Positions 34,198 through 45,999 of a stretch of 64,000 nt of DNA are shown here, piece by piece. This DNA comes from Amphiura filiformis (Eukaryota > Echinodermata > Ophiuroidea > Amphilepidida > Amphiuridae). Where the stretch lies: NCBI RefSeq assembly GCF_039555335.1, contig NC_092628.1, forward strand, positions 77,998,713 through 78,062,712, read 5' to 3'. The notes under the pieces are model-generated. The model saw nothing but the letters and a program-made list of their open reading frames with translations. It did no database searches and had not been told where the DNA came from. A program made the translations under genes and the position numbers. Each line of letters opens with the position of its first letter. The first letter of the stretch is position 1.

Positions 34198-37100
34198 CTA
34201 CTGGCAATTTGGTAAGGGAAAAAGTCTGGGATATCCCTTCTGCAGTTTGCTTGAACCGCTCCTATAAAGCCACACTCGCTGTCCTTTCAACAAATAACGA
34301 TAGCCTGGAAAATATAAAGATATTATATGTATAGTAAAGTTTATATTACATTCAGAAACATTACAAACAATAGGTAAAAAGTGCGTATCATTTTTTTGAG
34401 TGTGAAATAATGCACGCGTACTGAGATGTAGATGCGTCTAATGCACGAGTCCCACAGGGAGAGTGCATTTGACGCATCGACATTCTAGTACAAGTGCATT
34501 ATTTTATTCAATGTCTCAAGCAACAAGTAATACGCAGTGTTTGACCTACTATCATGTTTAAGAGAATCAAAATTCTGTGTTTTTTGCTATTTTTATAACA
34601 AAATTGTCACTAAAATGTTGGAAATTACAAATATATATGCATCAACCCGCAAGGAAAATGAACGCATGCAATATATTGAAGGCTTAAAACCAGAACCACC
34701 TATGTCCACAATTACATGTTACTCATTTTGGCAACAAATGGACGGTTAATTCTGCCCTCCATAATCATGATAATAAATGCAAGTGACTTTGGGGTATAAC
34801 TGATGGTCACTTAAACAGTTCGAGGGTTGATTCACTTTTGGCCATTTTGAGATTTTTGTACCAAAATAATCTGTAATACCCACAGATTCTTAAAATCATA
34901 AGCCTTAACTCAATCAACTTCCTGTTGCATCTATAGCACAATAATACTTGGTCACATTTCAATGCAAAATATTATTTTTACTCATTTTTCTCAAAAAGGC
35001 ACTTTTTGAGTTAAGGCCTTCTGTTTGTCAACCCTCGAGTTACACGCAAGTGGCCATGCACATACCCCAAAGTCACTTACATTACTGGAGAGCAGTATTA
35101 ACCGTCCATTTGTTGCCGAAATGAGTAAAATATAATATAGTGGACATAGGTGGTTCTGGTTCAAGCCCTCGATATACAATAAATTATGCTCCTGGTATTT
35201 TGGAACATATACCTATTGGTAATCACTATCTATCTAATGAATGCTAATCGATCCATAGATTTACCATAAGGTCATGCCATATTCACGTTAGCTTTTTGAA
35301 TGATTGCTTCTTCGTCACTTTGAGTTACATAATAGTGTTCAATAACGTTATTATTTTTATATAGTATATACAAATTTTAAAATATGAGAATAAACGCAGC
35401 GTTATTATAACGTGATAACTGATAACACATGACTCCATTACTATTTTTGTCTGATAACAAAGCAAACGTGTGCTTGACAATCACCTACCGTTTGTATCAG
35501 AGAATGCCGCAGTTATATCTGCTGGAAGTCCTTCAAATTCTTCGGACAAAGGATAACCCTTTTTGGTTCCAGCAAGCCTTTCTTTACGTTCATTATACCT
35601 CCAGTATCTATCCCCTTTGAAAAAGTACGTTATACCACCGTGATGGTCATGGAAAGCTGCCTTGGTATTCTTTGGTATGCCTTTGTACAAAGGAAGGACC
35701 CTCTTTGGGTATCCTTGCAGGATTTTTGTACCGTCATATAGCCAGTAGTTCCTCCCTACGTAAAAAATAGTTTAATGGATTTTTAAAAATGTACTAAAAT
35801 ATATAATAAATATCCTTTTTCTTTTAGTAGGCCTACGGTGATTTTGCTGTGAAATGTAGTGTTTGAAAGTAACTGTATTCCACAAGTATCAATCATTGGC
35901 CAATTACTATTCAGATGCCGTTACCGCGAAGGCGAGTTTATAAAAGGACCACCATGGTGTAGGCCAAAGTGAGGGCTCATGGTAACAACATTTTACATAC
36001 ATGTAGTTAAACACCATGTGGTGTGATAAACCGAGTTAGCAAGCAAATCCAATTAGGCACAACATCTTTTTTGGTCCTATAGCGCTATCGGTGCCCGAAG
36101 AGGTGCCGATGGCTCTTTTTTTTATCGTACTCTGAACTTTTTGTACAGTGCATTCGTTTCTTATTTAATTAAATGAGAAACAATAACACTATGCAACTGT
36201 TAATTATTATGCTTGATACAATTTATTACATCTCCAGGGAGTGATATTTACCTCGTATAAATACGGTATTTCCATCAGCTTTTGTGTAAGCTAAATTCTG
36301 GTTGTTATGTAGTCCCCTGAAATATTTAGGTATCTCATAACCATCCATCGGAGATGTTACAACCGTATACTCCGATAAATCTGCAAGTTTGTATAGCCAT
36401 ACTCTGTCACCCTGCATAACAAATATGGAAAACGTGAGATAACAAACCTAAAAACCTCTCTCCGATAATCTTAATGAGTTTTGGTGAACCGAAGCCTCAC
36501 ACTCAATAGTACGTTACTTGTTTACTTACTTACTAACCTTTTGGTTTTAAATACATAGACATTTCGAAATGCCACGAAGGTATGGACCCCACCCCCCAAG
36601 AAGCTTCAAATGAGAAATATGCAATAAAAATCCCGCGGGTTCTACCCCTGTATAATGACATTGGAATTATGGGATTCCACATGTGGCTAATGTTGGCTAA
36701 TGTATTTTCATAATAACTGACCCACAAGGAGTGCAGTAATATAGCTCAAAAATAGTTGCAGCCAAATGGTCTGATATAGGTCTAGCTTATCCTAATGGCC
36801 AATGGTAGCGGATTAAATTTAAACTAATTTGACGTCTTTAATTACGGTTCTAAGGCTCTATATAAATTCCTGCATTTATTTATTTATGTAGAAGGATAAT
36901 TCGGTTGAAACATATACTCCAGAAGTCATTTTGGCTCATAGGGAGTGCTCTTAATTTTATCAGTGGTCACCTCACCTGCAACAAGTGTAACTCTCCTTTG
37001 ATTATGGCAGCGGCATACTCGCTAGGGCATTCGCCTTGGACATGCTCTGTGATTGGCACAGGCCATGCGCCACGCACTGGTTCTGCAACTGTAGTTGGTG

Positions 37101-40100
37101 GCGATGGAAGGTTGCTCCCCTCTCGAGCACCTATGCGTGCATAATATTAAATAAATGTATGTTTATTATGAGATTGAATTTATACAACTTTTGTTGTTGT
37201 TAGTAATTGGTTAACAACGTTTTGCATAGACTAGCTGCCCGTTTATTGCACCACATCTTCCATTCTTCCATTTCCATACGGTATTTGCACTCAAATAGTG
37301 AGACAAATAAAGCTGACACATAAGACATGCAAGAGGAATGGGACAAGAAACAAAAAATTTTTGGAAATATAAATGGAACTATAGAGGCCTTGCATGTGAC
37401 GTATCATCCCGTAAATATGGCGGACAACTCAAATGCATTCAACAAAAGCATGATTGCAATCTACCGTGACAGTTCGTCTCACACACATAACCCTGCACTA
37501 CGATCAAATAGGTTGATGACAACATTTGATTGAATGGACTGCACTCCGCCATAACTACGGTGAAGGACACCGGTTCAAATCCTTTGTTTGGAGCCAATCG
37601 ATAAATTGATACAGGGCCTCTATTGGCTTCCTTGACTTGAAAAATATGGCTCCTGTCATCCCACTATTCTGATCCAGAGATTTTGTTCTATATCGCCGAA
37701 TCCCATATTTGTTTCCTTAGCAAGCTATTTTCACAGTGACTTACAGTACAGTACAAGATCCTTACCATGTATTTTCTGAACGTTCATGATATCATGCTCG
37801 CTGAGTTCTAGACCAGGAACGAAGCCTTTATGATATGGCCACATGATGGAATCTTTAACATTGGTATGGCTCAGACCTAACACGTGACCGATTTCATGTA
37901 CTACGTCATAGATGAGATTTACTCCTGAAGAGCAAAGATATAAAGAAATGAAATATATTCAGTCAAAATGAGAACTAAAATGGCCTGCGCAGAGAAACAT
38001 GTGTGCTTTACTAAATAACTGAATAATTAGCTTCCACAGTATGCCCTACCTTTAACAGGGGCGGCAGAATAAAGAAAGGGCGGCAAAAAGACTCAAAGAA
38101 AAAGAGCGAATTGTAAAAACTGTTAAAAAATTGTGAAACAAATGGAAATATACATAAAACATTTTTGTTTGTTTGTTTGAATGAAACATAAATGATGACT
38201 ATTTGATTATGAATTAGTTTATAGTCCACGGTAAGCACAACCCATACCTCTTACCTAGGGTCCCCTCTGCCCCATCTATATAATCCTTTTCCCTCTCCTC
38301 AATGTCTCCTTCTCCTCGCCTCCCCTACACTCGATATCTTCTCTCCCCTACAGACTTATCCACTCTCGAGCTCTCCTCTCCCCTTCTTCCCATTCCACTT
38401 CTAATGCTCTCTTCCTTCTGTTTCTCTTTCTCATTCCCCTTACCCCCTCCCTTCTCTCTTTTTCTTCTCATTTCTTTCGAGTAATAAATAACTTGAATAA
38501 AAGTGAAATAGCCTATGATTGGAAGTCATATAGCTTTCTATCGATCCTCCTACATGCGATAAGCACATGAATAGATGTTTTTACATCACTTGAGTGTCAA
38601 TTCTTTTGTAATCTGAAGAGCAAATATTTCGATGGTCTATACTTTTTCACATAGAAATTAACAGGCTTATTGGATTTTTTAAACCACGCTTTTAAATGTT
38701 CGATTTCTCTGTTCGTGAATATTGCACTGCGAAGTTTAAACAATTCTTTGCTTCAAGCCAAGCGATTATGCGTTCATACAATTATCGAACAAACTGAAAT
38801 GAAACCAAAACGGCTTGCTACAAGTTTTAAGTTTCTAACAAAGGGTACAAATAACGATATCGATAATGACGTACGTCAAGAGCTTTGCCAGGATAATAGG
38901 AAACCACGTGACCAAAAACAAAACCAATGCTGAAGCTCAATATTTGAAACGACCGAATGTCTCCAAATAAATGGGGGACACGGTTGAGTGACTCCAAAGC
39001 AATTAGTAAGTGCTGTACTTGATAATTCAGTCAAGTATCTGAAGTGGATGATGACTTACTTTGGACAACAGTTTATGACTGGATTGAAGGAGATGAGTAC
39101 ACAAAGAGGTGTTGGGTGTGCAGTCACCCATGAAAATAAAGTCAATAAACCCTACCGTCGTTTTATCTTTTCAGTTTCTGTTTCCGTATCCGTAATAGTT
39201 TTTGAAAGTCATTGTTATTCTGAAGTGGTAGTCTCACAGGTGTGACCAATCTTTTATTCTAGCCTTTTGTTAGTTACTGAAAATTTGAAGCTCGTGAATT
39301 TCAGTTTTCGTTTTGGTAAGTTATATTGATTTTTTACATAAAACCTTGAGATGTGCGGTTGGGTGCTAATCTAGACAAAAGAAGAGTCTAAATTTTACGG
39401 TCCTAAATTCGCGGTAAATTGTACGGCTTCAATTGACTTGTGTTTGGTGTATATGCACTTACGCCTAGACGTAAGTGACTCGTAAAAATAATCTTGCATT
39501 GAAATATATACTAACCATTTGCCAAGTTATAAGCAAAAGTCTTTCATATTGGCGATGAAACGAGCGTCTAAAATAGTCAAATATCTCCCAATGAGGCGCG
39601 TACAAGTGGTGATTTGGTAATCATGTTTTATATTGAAATGCAATACAAAAGAATAATTGCATTGGAGCAAAGATAATGTATTCTATTCATTCGTACCAAT
39701 GGCAAGCTAATCTGATAATTGGTTGGGTCTATATGCAAGGCTCGGGTTTATTTTAAATGTTTATTTTTGCAGAGCTTATTTTCAGTCATGGATCATACTG
39801 ATAAATTTCGCAAGGGATGGAGAGGGAGGGAGGGAGGGAGGAGGAAATACTTGAGACTGAACAAGTGAGAGTGGGAGGGTGAGGAAGAAAGAGAGGGAGA
39901 GATATACTGAAAGACTAGAAAGAGAAGAACGCGAGAGGAGGGGGTAGGGACGGGGGGGGGAGGTGGGAGACTGATCATGGGGGGGGCAAGAGGAAGCAAA
40001 ATAGGGAGATAGACATTGATGGTAGGGCGACACTGTGGCCATGCACAAGTGCTTTGGGGTTCGACAGGCTCATAAGCGGACCTTCTGTGATTTTAGGGCT

Positions 40101-43100
40101 TAATTGCAACGTTTTTACAGAAATAAGTGGACTTTGTCATTCGGATTGGCATTCATTTTGTCAAATTAATATAGATCAATTTACCAATGTTAAAGACGAG
40201 AGGGCGCTAGGCCATTAAAAACACTGGTGTTAACATAATCTTTCTCTCCCGGTTTTATTGACATAAGCAATCACATCTATTGAAATAAGCTGATTGGTAC
40301 TTCATAGTTAACAATGAAGTCAGATTACAGTAACTTACTGAATCCCTTGCGTTTTCGTATCTGAACAAAAGACTTACGGAAACTGAAAAGATAAAAAGAC
40401 CCCTTGTGTACAAATTCGCGTTGAAAAAAGCCAACAAGAATTGTTTTTAAAGAGAAAAATATGTATATTTTGCAATTAATTGCACACGAAACCCGTGGAA
40501 TTAATTGAAAATTGCATGTTTTGGTTATTAAATCAATGCAATTCGGGATTTAAAGATAGGGCTTATAATTAGATTTAAAAACAAGGGGAATCTAAATATC
40601 AGTTAATTTAAAGCAAAACAGTTTCCCTGTACAATCCAATTTAGGTATCAAAATAAATTAAAACAAAATATCTACTCAATGCCATGCATTGCGCAAGAAA
40701 ATTGAAAAAAAAAAACCCTGGGCTTCCAAACGTTGAAGAGTCCAAACATTGAAGAGTCCTGGAAAGGTTTTTGTTTTGTGTAACTACATAAATAATGTTT
40801 GACGTATTAATGCCGGGATGCAACCCCGCTTACCAAATCGCTCTAGACGAGTAAAAACTTCATCGTCATCAAAATGAATCTCCACATATCCACTGGGTTC
40901 ATCTTTGAAGACATGTGCAAGAACGCCGCCTTTGCCATCAAAGAATGGATCCCTCAGGGCCCCATGTCGTCTGGTTCCAAAAGATATAGTTATATCTGTC
41001 TCGACTAAGTCCTCAGTGTACCTGAAGTTAATTGGTATCACCTTGCTCCACAGATTGAATGCCTTGGCTATGTCCTTCTTCACTTGTTGAGGAGTAATGA
41101 ACGACTTCAGTGATGGGTAATTTAAGATGCTGAGATTAATGAAATAAATAAACAAAGCAGTTTTAACATCTTGCTAAAAAGGTTCTGTTAGGTTTTTATG
41201 TGTCCGAAACCGCTTTACCTACATCAGGATGGCCAAGTATAGAAATGCACATTAAAGGGGCATTTCGTGATCCACAGCCTCATCCCCCCACTTTTCCCAA
41301 AAAAAGTTGAGATTTTTACACCACTGGATACCTCTGGCTATATAATGTTTATGTACCAAATATTTCTTGCAGATTAATTCGTTTAGCAAAAATATCGCCA
41401 AATTTGAATTTCGTTCTGGTGCACCAGAACGAAATTACAACACATTGTCTATGGAGCAGTGTAATACACATAATCATGCATAACTCGCAAACGCAAAATC
41501 GGAATCAACTGACATTTTGGAAATAAGCTTTTTTCGTGGATATCTACTGAAAAATGCCATAAAAAGAGGATGCTAGGATCACGAAATCCTCCTTTAATTA
41601 TGCAGTCGAATTTGTTTGCTTCGTTTTACTTAATTTTCACCTTTTTTGTTTTAATGCTTCGAAATTGCATGGCCATCTCCTTCAGTTTGCTCTTGAATTT
41701 ATTTGGGTCACGATTTCTTTTATAACATTCCCTGAGGTATTTGTATTGTCTTAACTGTCCTTGAACTATGTGGGTTTTTCCTTCATTATTGATAACTAGG
41801 TGGGTGTATTTTTGTTTGTTTTGGGGTGTTGTTTTTTTGTATTCAAATTGAATTGAATTGGATTGAATTATTTTGTTTTTCTTAGTGATTTGTCATTGCT
41901 TTATGTATATTTCATTTATGTATTAAGACTCGTGCCTCATCAAGCTCTCCGTGAGTTTTCTTCAGGGCCCCTAGCACCACCTTTGTGTTTGATTTTCTTA
42001 TATTGTATGTTTCATGTTTTTGCTACGATAAATTCGTAGGATTCGCTTACGTGTGTGCGCCGGAAGGGGGATCTGTAAGGGTGGCGGAAGTGATATGTGT
42101 ATGGGATGGAGTAGGGGTGCGTTGTATGTGCGTGGGGTGGGTTGGGTGGGGGGTGTGTGGGGTGTGTGTGTAACTTGGTGTTTTTTATCTGATGGGGTGT
42201 GGGTGTACGTGTGATTATATCTTGTTTATGCGTTATTTATTTTCAAACACTTGATTGGATGCAATTCTGTGCACTAATGATGATTATTAAAAATACTTCG
42301 TGATTTTGCCATTATGTTAGTCAATTGTTATTAAGGCCGTGTGTCCTGAACTCGCCACCCTTAGCGTTACATGACAAATATTATGAATTTTTACACCAAC
42401 CGGGTTTCTAATTAGATTATCTCGACAATTATCAACTAAACTAGCAAAACTACATTTTTTGGAAAGCTAAAGGCATAAGCAATTCAAATATATACATTTC
42501 AACTCATTATACAGGGTGACCTGCAAGTTATACAGGGTGGAATAAAAAGATTTTGATAAAAATGGGTCACTCAATGCATTGCTTATTACCAACTTACAGT
42601 AATAAACTGGAAGTAAACAACATTCATTTGGTTAGAGGATATGGAGAGCCAACTGACTTTGGAAGAAACCAAAATCACAGCTGTTTGGTAATCTAGGAAT
42701 ATAGGGTGTGCCAAAGTATGTTAGATTGTTTGAACCTAAACATTTTCCCCCTAACCCATACAGAAAAAATATGTCCATATTTCGATTCCTCGTTAAATTT
42801 CCCTTCAGAAAATTTATACTTTGACTTTTAGATTTTCAAGACATCTGCATTACTTACTACAGTGTTTAATATGACAACGGGTAGTTTTGTATGGAAAAGT
42901 TTGTATTTTCTAGACTAAACCAATCATAAATTATTAAAAACAATTAGTAGAATTGTTTAGCTGTAAGGCCATGAGTGTTTTAGATGCTAAATAGAGTCCA
43001 AATCCAATTTACAGCCTTTACAGAAGCAGATTACGCACTAAAAATACCAATCCCATAGAGTTTGTGTGTACCACATCCCCCACCACCACATCCCCCACCA

Positions 43101-45969
43101 CCGTCAGCCTGCCCATTCTGAATTCTATGAAGCACAGTGTCAGTATTAAAATAGTTCAATTATTTCTTTTTACAGGGTTGAAAGTGCATTCTATTTAGCA
43201 ATAAAATGAGACCACAAGCATGACAATAACTTCTTGCTTGACAGAGATATCATCATTTGTTTTGAGTCGACTTTGGCAAAATGTAACGTCGCCACCTTTT
43301 TTTGGTGGCGAGCTCAAGACACACGACCTTAAGTCAACAAAACGAATTTCAAACTTACTTGTATGCAATGTCGGATTTATACAGCGTTATATTTGAATCT
43401 TTGCCTTCGATATCACACATTCCGCATCGAGGGGATCGCATAGCAAATAACGTGCCACTGTCCAACCGATCTGTTTTGACAATGTTAGCAATGCCTTGCA
43501 TCTTACGAATAGCAGACTGAATGGTTACTACATCTGGTTCACCACCAAATCCAAATTCTTTATCTAGATAGCAGAAGCGGTACAGGTAATCCTGCAGAAA
43601 ATAAGATTAATTGTAATACCGTAAAAACTCGATAGTTAGCATATGTGCTTACTATAAAACGCTTTTGAAAACATGAAATTGTACCGAAGTCCGGCACTTT
43701 ACAACTGAGCTAATGGCGTTGAGACACACATTTGCAGATTTACTTGTTCTTAACTATGTGTATCGTTGATTTGCTCAAAACCTGTTATACTTTCGTGGAT
43801 GGGCTCTTCACATTTGTAAGCATGGTAAGTTTTAAAATCCCTCGATATGCTAATTATCGAATTTTTACGTTATTGAGCTATTGATGAATTGGTGGTTGAT
43901 TCATTGGCTGTTGCTACGATGATACATTAACAACCCTGACATCTTTCAACTCATTATAGTTTTCTGTTTGTTTGTAAAGTTTGTTTTAAAAGCCCTAATT
44001 GTTTATCAAGTTGACATAATAACCTGGGCCTATTAAAATTCATAAAGGATTGTGAAATTTTGTTTTCTTAAAACACCCGGGGAAAGGTGAATAATGTTCC
44101 GTTTTGCCATTTTACTCTACATCTAGACTACCCCGTAGTCTACTTGCCCATTGTGCATACTCTGGATATTGTATTTAAGCTTAAAACTCTGATTTAATTA
44201 ATGTGTGCACAATTGATAAATTTTCACATCTGATCTTTTCAGTCACCCTACTCCCTCTGTTAGCTTCCCAAGTGGAATTTTCGGGGTTCGCTATCAATAA
44301 ACTGGTAGATTCCAAAATCAGAATTGTTCAGTATTAAAGTGAGCCATTATAATTATGCAAGATAATGTTGCATTCAATTACTTTTATTGTCACTAATCAT
44401 CTGATATTTTTAACTCTTTATGACCATTTTAATATTGAATACTTTAATTTTAATAAACATCAGTATAATTTTGAGTTCAACGAAATGGGTTCATCATGAC
44501 TAATAATAACATATTTTAATAAAATTCGACTATGGCATAGTCTACTCTACATCTGGATCACATTCATTAAAAATCTTTATGCTACGCGTTATTTGCAAAT
44601 CCATATTGACCACACCACAAGACATTTATGATTATTACCTCGCTATAGCTATCGGATTTCGCTATTTGAACAGTTTGGAGTTTACACTAGAAGCAGAAAA
44701 AGTATTGTCGAATAACAGTATGCTTCCATTATATTTATAAATACGTTTTCATACGCACGTGACCCATGGGCATAACATACCAAAGACCAGCAAGCGTGAC
44801 CAAGTCCTCATGCATTGACCACTATACAGAACAGGATAGGAACTTTGTAGATCAATATCATCATCAAATTTAAGTATTAATTAAATAGCAAAATTATTAC
44901 ATAATAGGAAGACCACTCTCTTTTAAGAGAGCAATTTTGCCCGATGGAATATTCAATCAAAAAGATTGTATATTCAATCGGGTGATTTGAATTTTCAAAC
45001 TTTTTTTCAATCAAAAGGATTGATTCTCAATCTTTTACAATCTTTTAGCGATTAAAGGTAGAGGCTAATCTTTTTTCAGTAGAAAGGATTGATTTTCATT
45101 GTTTTTCAATCTTTTGCCGTCCCAAATTAGGGACAAGTCCTTTCCAGTTGAAAAAAGATTGAAAATGCCCACTCTAAAACAGTTTGAAATTTCATTCTAA
45201 ACATATGCAACACATGTCATTTGGCAGTACATTAAGAGTAACACTTGATTATATAGTGAAATCAGTCTACAAAGAGAGTGAAAAAAAAAACCCATTTCAA
45301 TCTATTTAGTCGTTAAAAGATTGACATATTTCAATCGGCCAATTTAAAAGAGTACCCGCTACGTAGAAGGTCACTTCGAGACTTACTGTCTACAAGCTGT
45401 TATGGCAACGCGGAGGTGGCCACGTGTGTATTTATAAAAACGTATTTATAAATATAGTCGAAGCAACTGAATAATGTCATGATACAGCTCTTTAATCTTG
45501 TAATCTATATGCGATGTTCCACATTTTACATTTTGCAATTTTTTCAAAACAGTCACCTTTCAATGAAGTCTTTCAAAACGTGGCAGATAGTTTACAGCAC
45601 ATGTTCAATAAAGACACATTTTGGTAGCCATCACGGGGGTATCGACTTCACCATGTAGTTTAATTAAGACTAATGTTTGAATGTGGCAAGGAATAAAGAT
45701 AATGCTGAAACGTTTCAGGAAAAGGCTAACAAGCATCATCATACAATTTGAACTCGGATGCACCCACATCACAGTACACATGATGATGCATCGTTAATAC
45801 CCTATATGCCTATAGGCCTACTTACTATTCCACCAAGTAGCTGGTCTAAATCAGCAGCATCGCCAACTTGTTCAAATCCATTTCCACCGGTATCTGTACC
45901 ATATACTGAACGTGCTCCTCCGACAAATACCACGCCCAAAAGTATGCAAATGCTTCTTAAAACATTCAT
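34198..45969 (-). CDS. Secreted matrix metalloproteinase, eight exons
   Basis: Exons on the - strand are 45969-45826, 43591-43359, 41129-40834, 37924-37766, 37130-36976, 36411-36252, 35755-35489 and 34304-34198 (TAG). GT..AG junctions and phases (0,2,1,1,0,1,1) agree, giving 1521 bases and 506 residues. Domains: signal peptide (MNVLRSICILLGVVFVGG); prodomain with the cysteine switch PRCGMCD at about 102-108; catalytic domain with HGALRDPFFDGKGGVLAHVF and HFDDDE; zinc site HEIGHVLGLSH at about 234-244 with Met-turn SIM; a Pro-rich hinge; then four hemopexin blades closed by Cys at about 312 and 505. It should cleave extracellular matrix or secreted proteins. No furin site or membrane anchor is seen. 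The usual switch is PRCGVPD, so the second Cys is odd. Orthology to a named MMP is not clear. Confidence 0.9.
34385..34540. mobile_element. Single hairpin element of the 7300-8345 family
   Basis: Contains ACTGAGATGTAGATGCGTCT, a short loop and the inverted partner, ending in CAAGCAACAAGTAATACGC. It lies in the last intron of the metalloproteinase gene. Confidence 0.65.
34665..35181. mobile_element. MITE of about 515 bases in the last metalloproteinase intron
   Basis: The left arm (AAACCAGAACCACCTATGTC, CAACAAATGGACGGTTAA) and the right arm (its inverted partners TTAACCGTCCATTTGTTG, GACATAGGTGGTTCTGG) pair over about 100 bases. A second inner pair (CAAGTGACTTTGGGGTAT / ATACCCCAAAGTCACTT) continues the palindrome. 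Confidence 0.7.
38160..38960. mobile_element. Diverged copy of the element at 29663-30855
   Basis: Shared landmarks in the same order are AACATAAATGATG, TTTGATTATGAATTAGTTTA, AGCACAACCCATACCTCTT, a pyrimidine-rich tract, CAAATATTTCGATGGTCTAT, CGTGAATATTGCACTGCGAA and ATAGGAAACCACGTGACC. It lies in metalloproteinase intron 3. It is AT/CT-rich with no coding frame. Confidence 0.65.
39815..40005. repeat. Purine-rich tract with (GGGA)n
   Basis: About 190 bases almost free of pyrimidines on the + strand, including GAGGGAGGGAGGGAGG. Open frames on the other strand are compositional. Confidence 0.75.
41252..41597. mobile_element. TIR element, AAAGGRG..ATTTCGTGATC family, copy 2 (inverted)
   Basis: Runs from AAAGGGGCATTTCGTGATCC to GATCACGAAATCCTCCTTTAA and matches 9378-9720 over its whole length in reverse. 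TTAA is present at both edges, which would fit a piggyBac-like target. It lies in metalloproteinase intron 2, 123 bases before exon 3. Confidence 0.75.
41600..42330. other. Intron DNA with a GT-rich tract
   Basis: No exon or repeat ends are recognised. 42100-42200 is rich in GGGTG/TGTG runs. A stretch near 41935 (CCTCATCAAGCTCTCCGTGA) looks like old repeat DNA, but I cannot place it. Confidence 0.35.
42331..43332. mobile_element. TTAA-flanked TIR element (piggyBac-like), 1.0 kb
   Basis: The inverted ends GGCCGTGTGTCCTGAACTCG and the complement of CGAGCTCAAGACACACGACC, about 26 bases, are flanked by TTAA on both sides. No transposase frame is visible. The right edge lies only about 26 bases from the splice donor of metalloproteinase exon 2. 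Confidence 0.7.
44725..45466. mobile_element. TIR element with AAATACGTATTTATAAATA ends, copy 2
   Basis: The left side (TTATATTTATAAATACG, CGCACGTGACCC) and right side (GGCCACGTGTGTATTTATAA, AAATACGTATTTATAAATAT) are imperfect inverted ends as at 17790-19200. The inside repeats ATCAAAAGGATTG / CAATCTTTT-type strings several times on both strands. It lies in metalloproteinase intron 1. Confidence 0.55.
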
Positions 45970-45999
45970 TTTAGACGTTCAATATTTTGAAGAAAGATT

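Noticed and set aside
35481-35489. The TGA after GR as the true end of the metalloproteinase
   Set aside because: A good donor precedes it and a phase-matched exon with the missing fourth blade and final Cys exists at 34304-34198.
37540-37680. GGTTCAAATCC taken as a tRNA B box
   Set aside because: No matching A box or stem pairing at the right distance, so neither tRNA nor SINE is supported.
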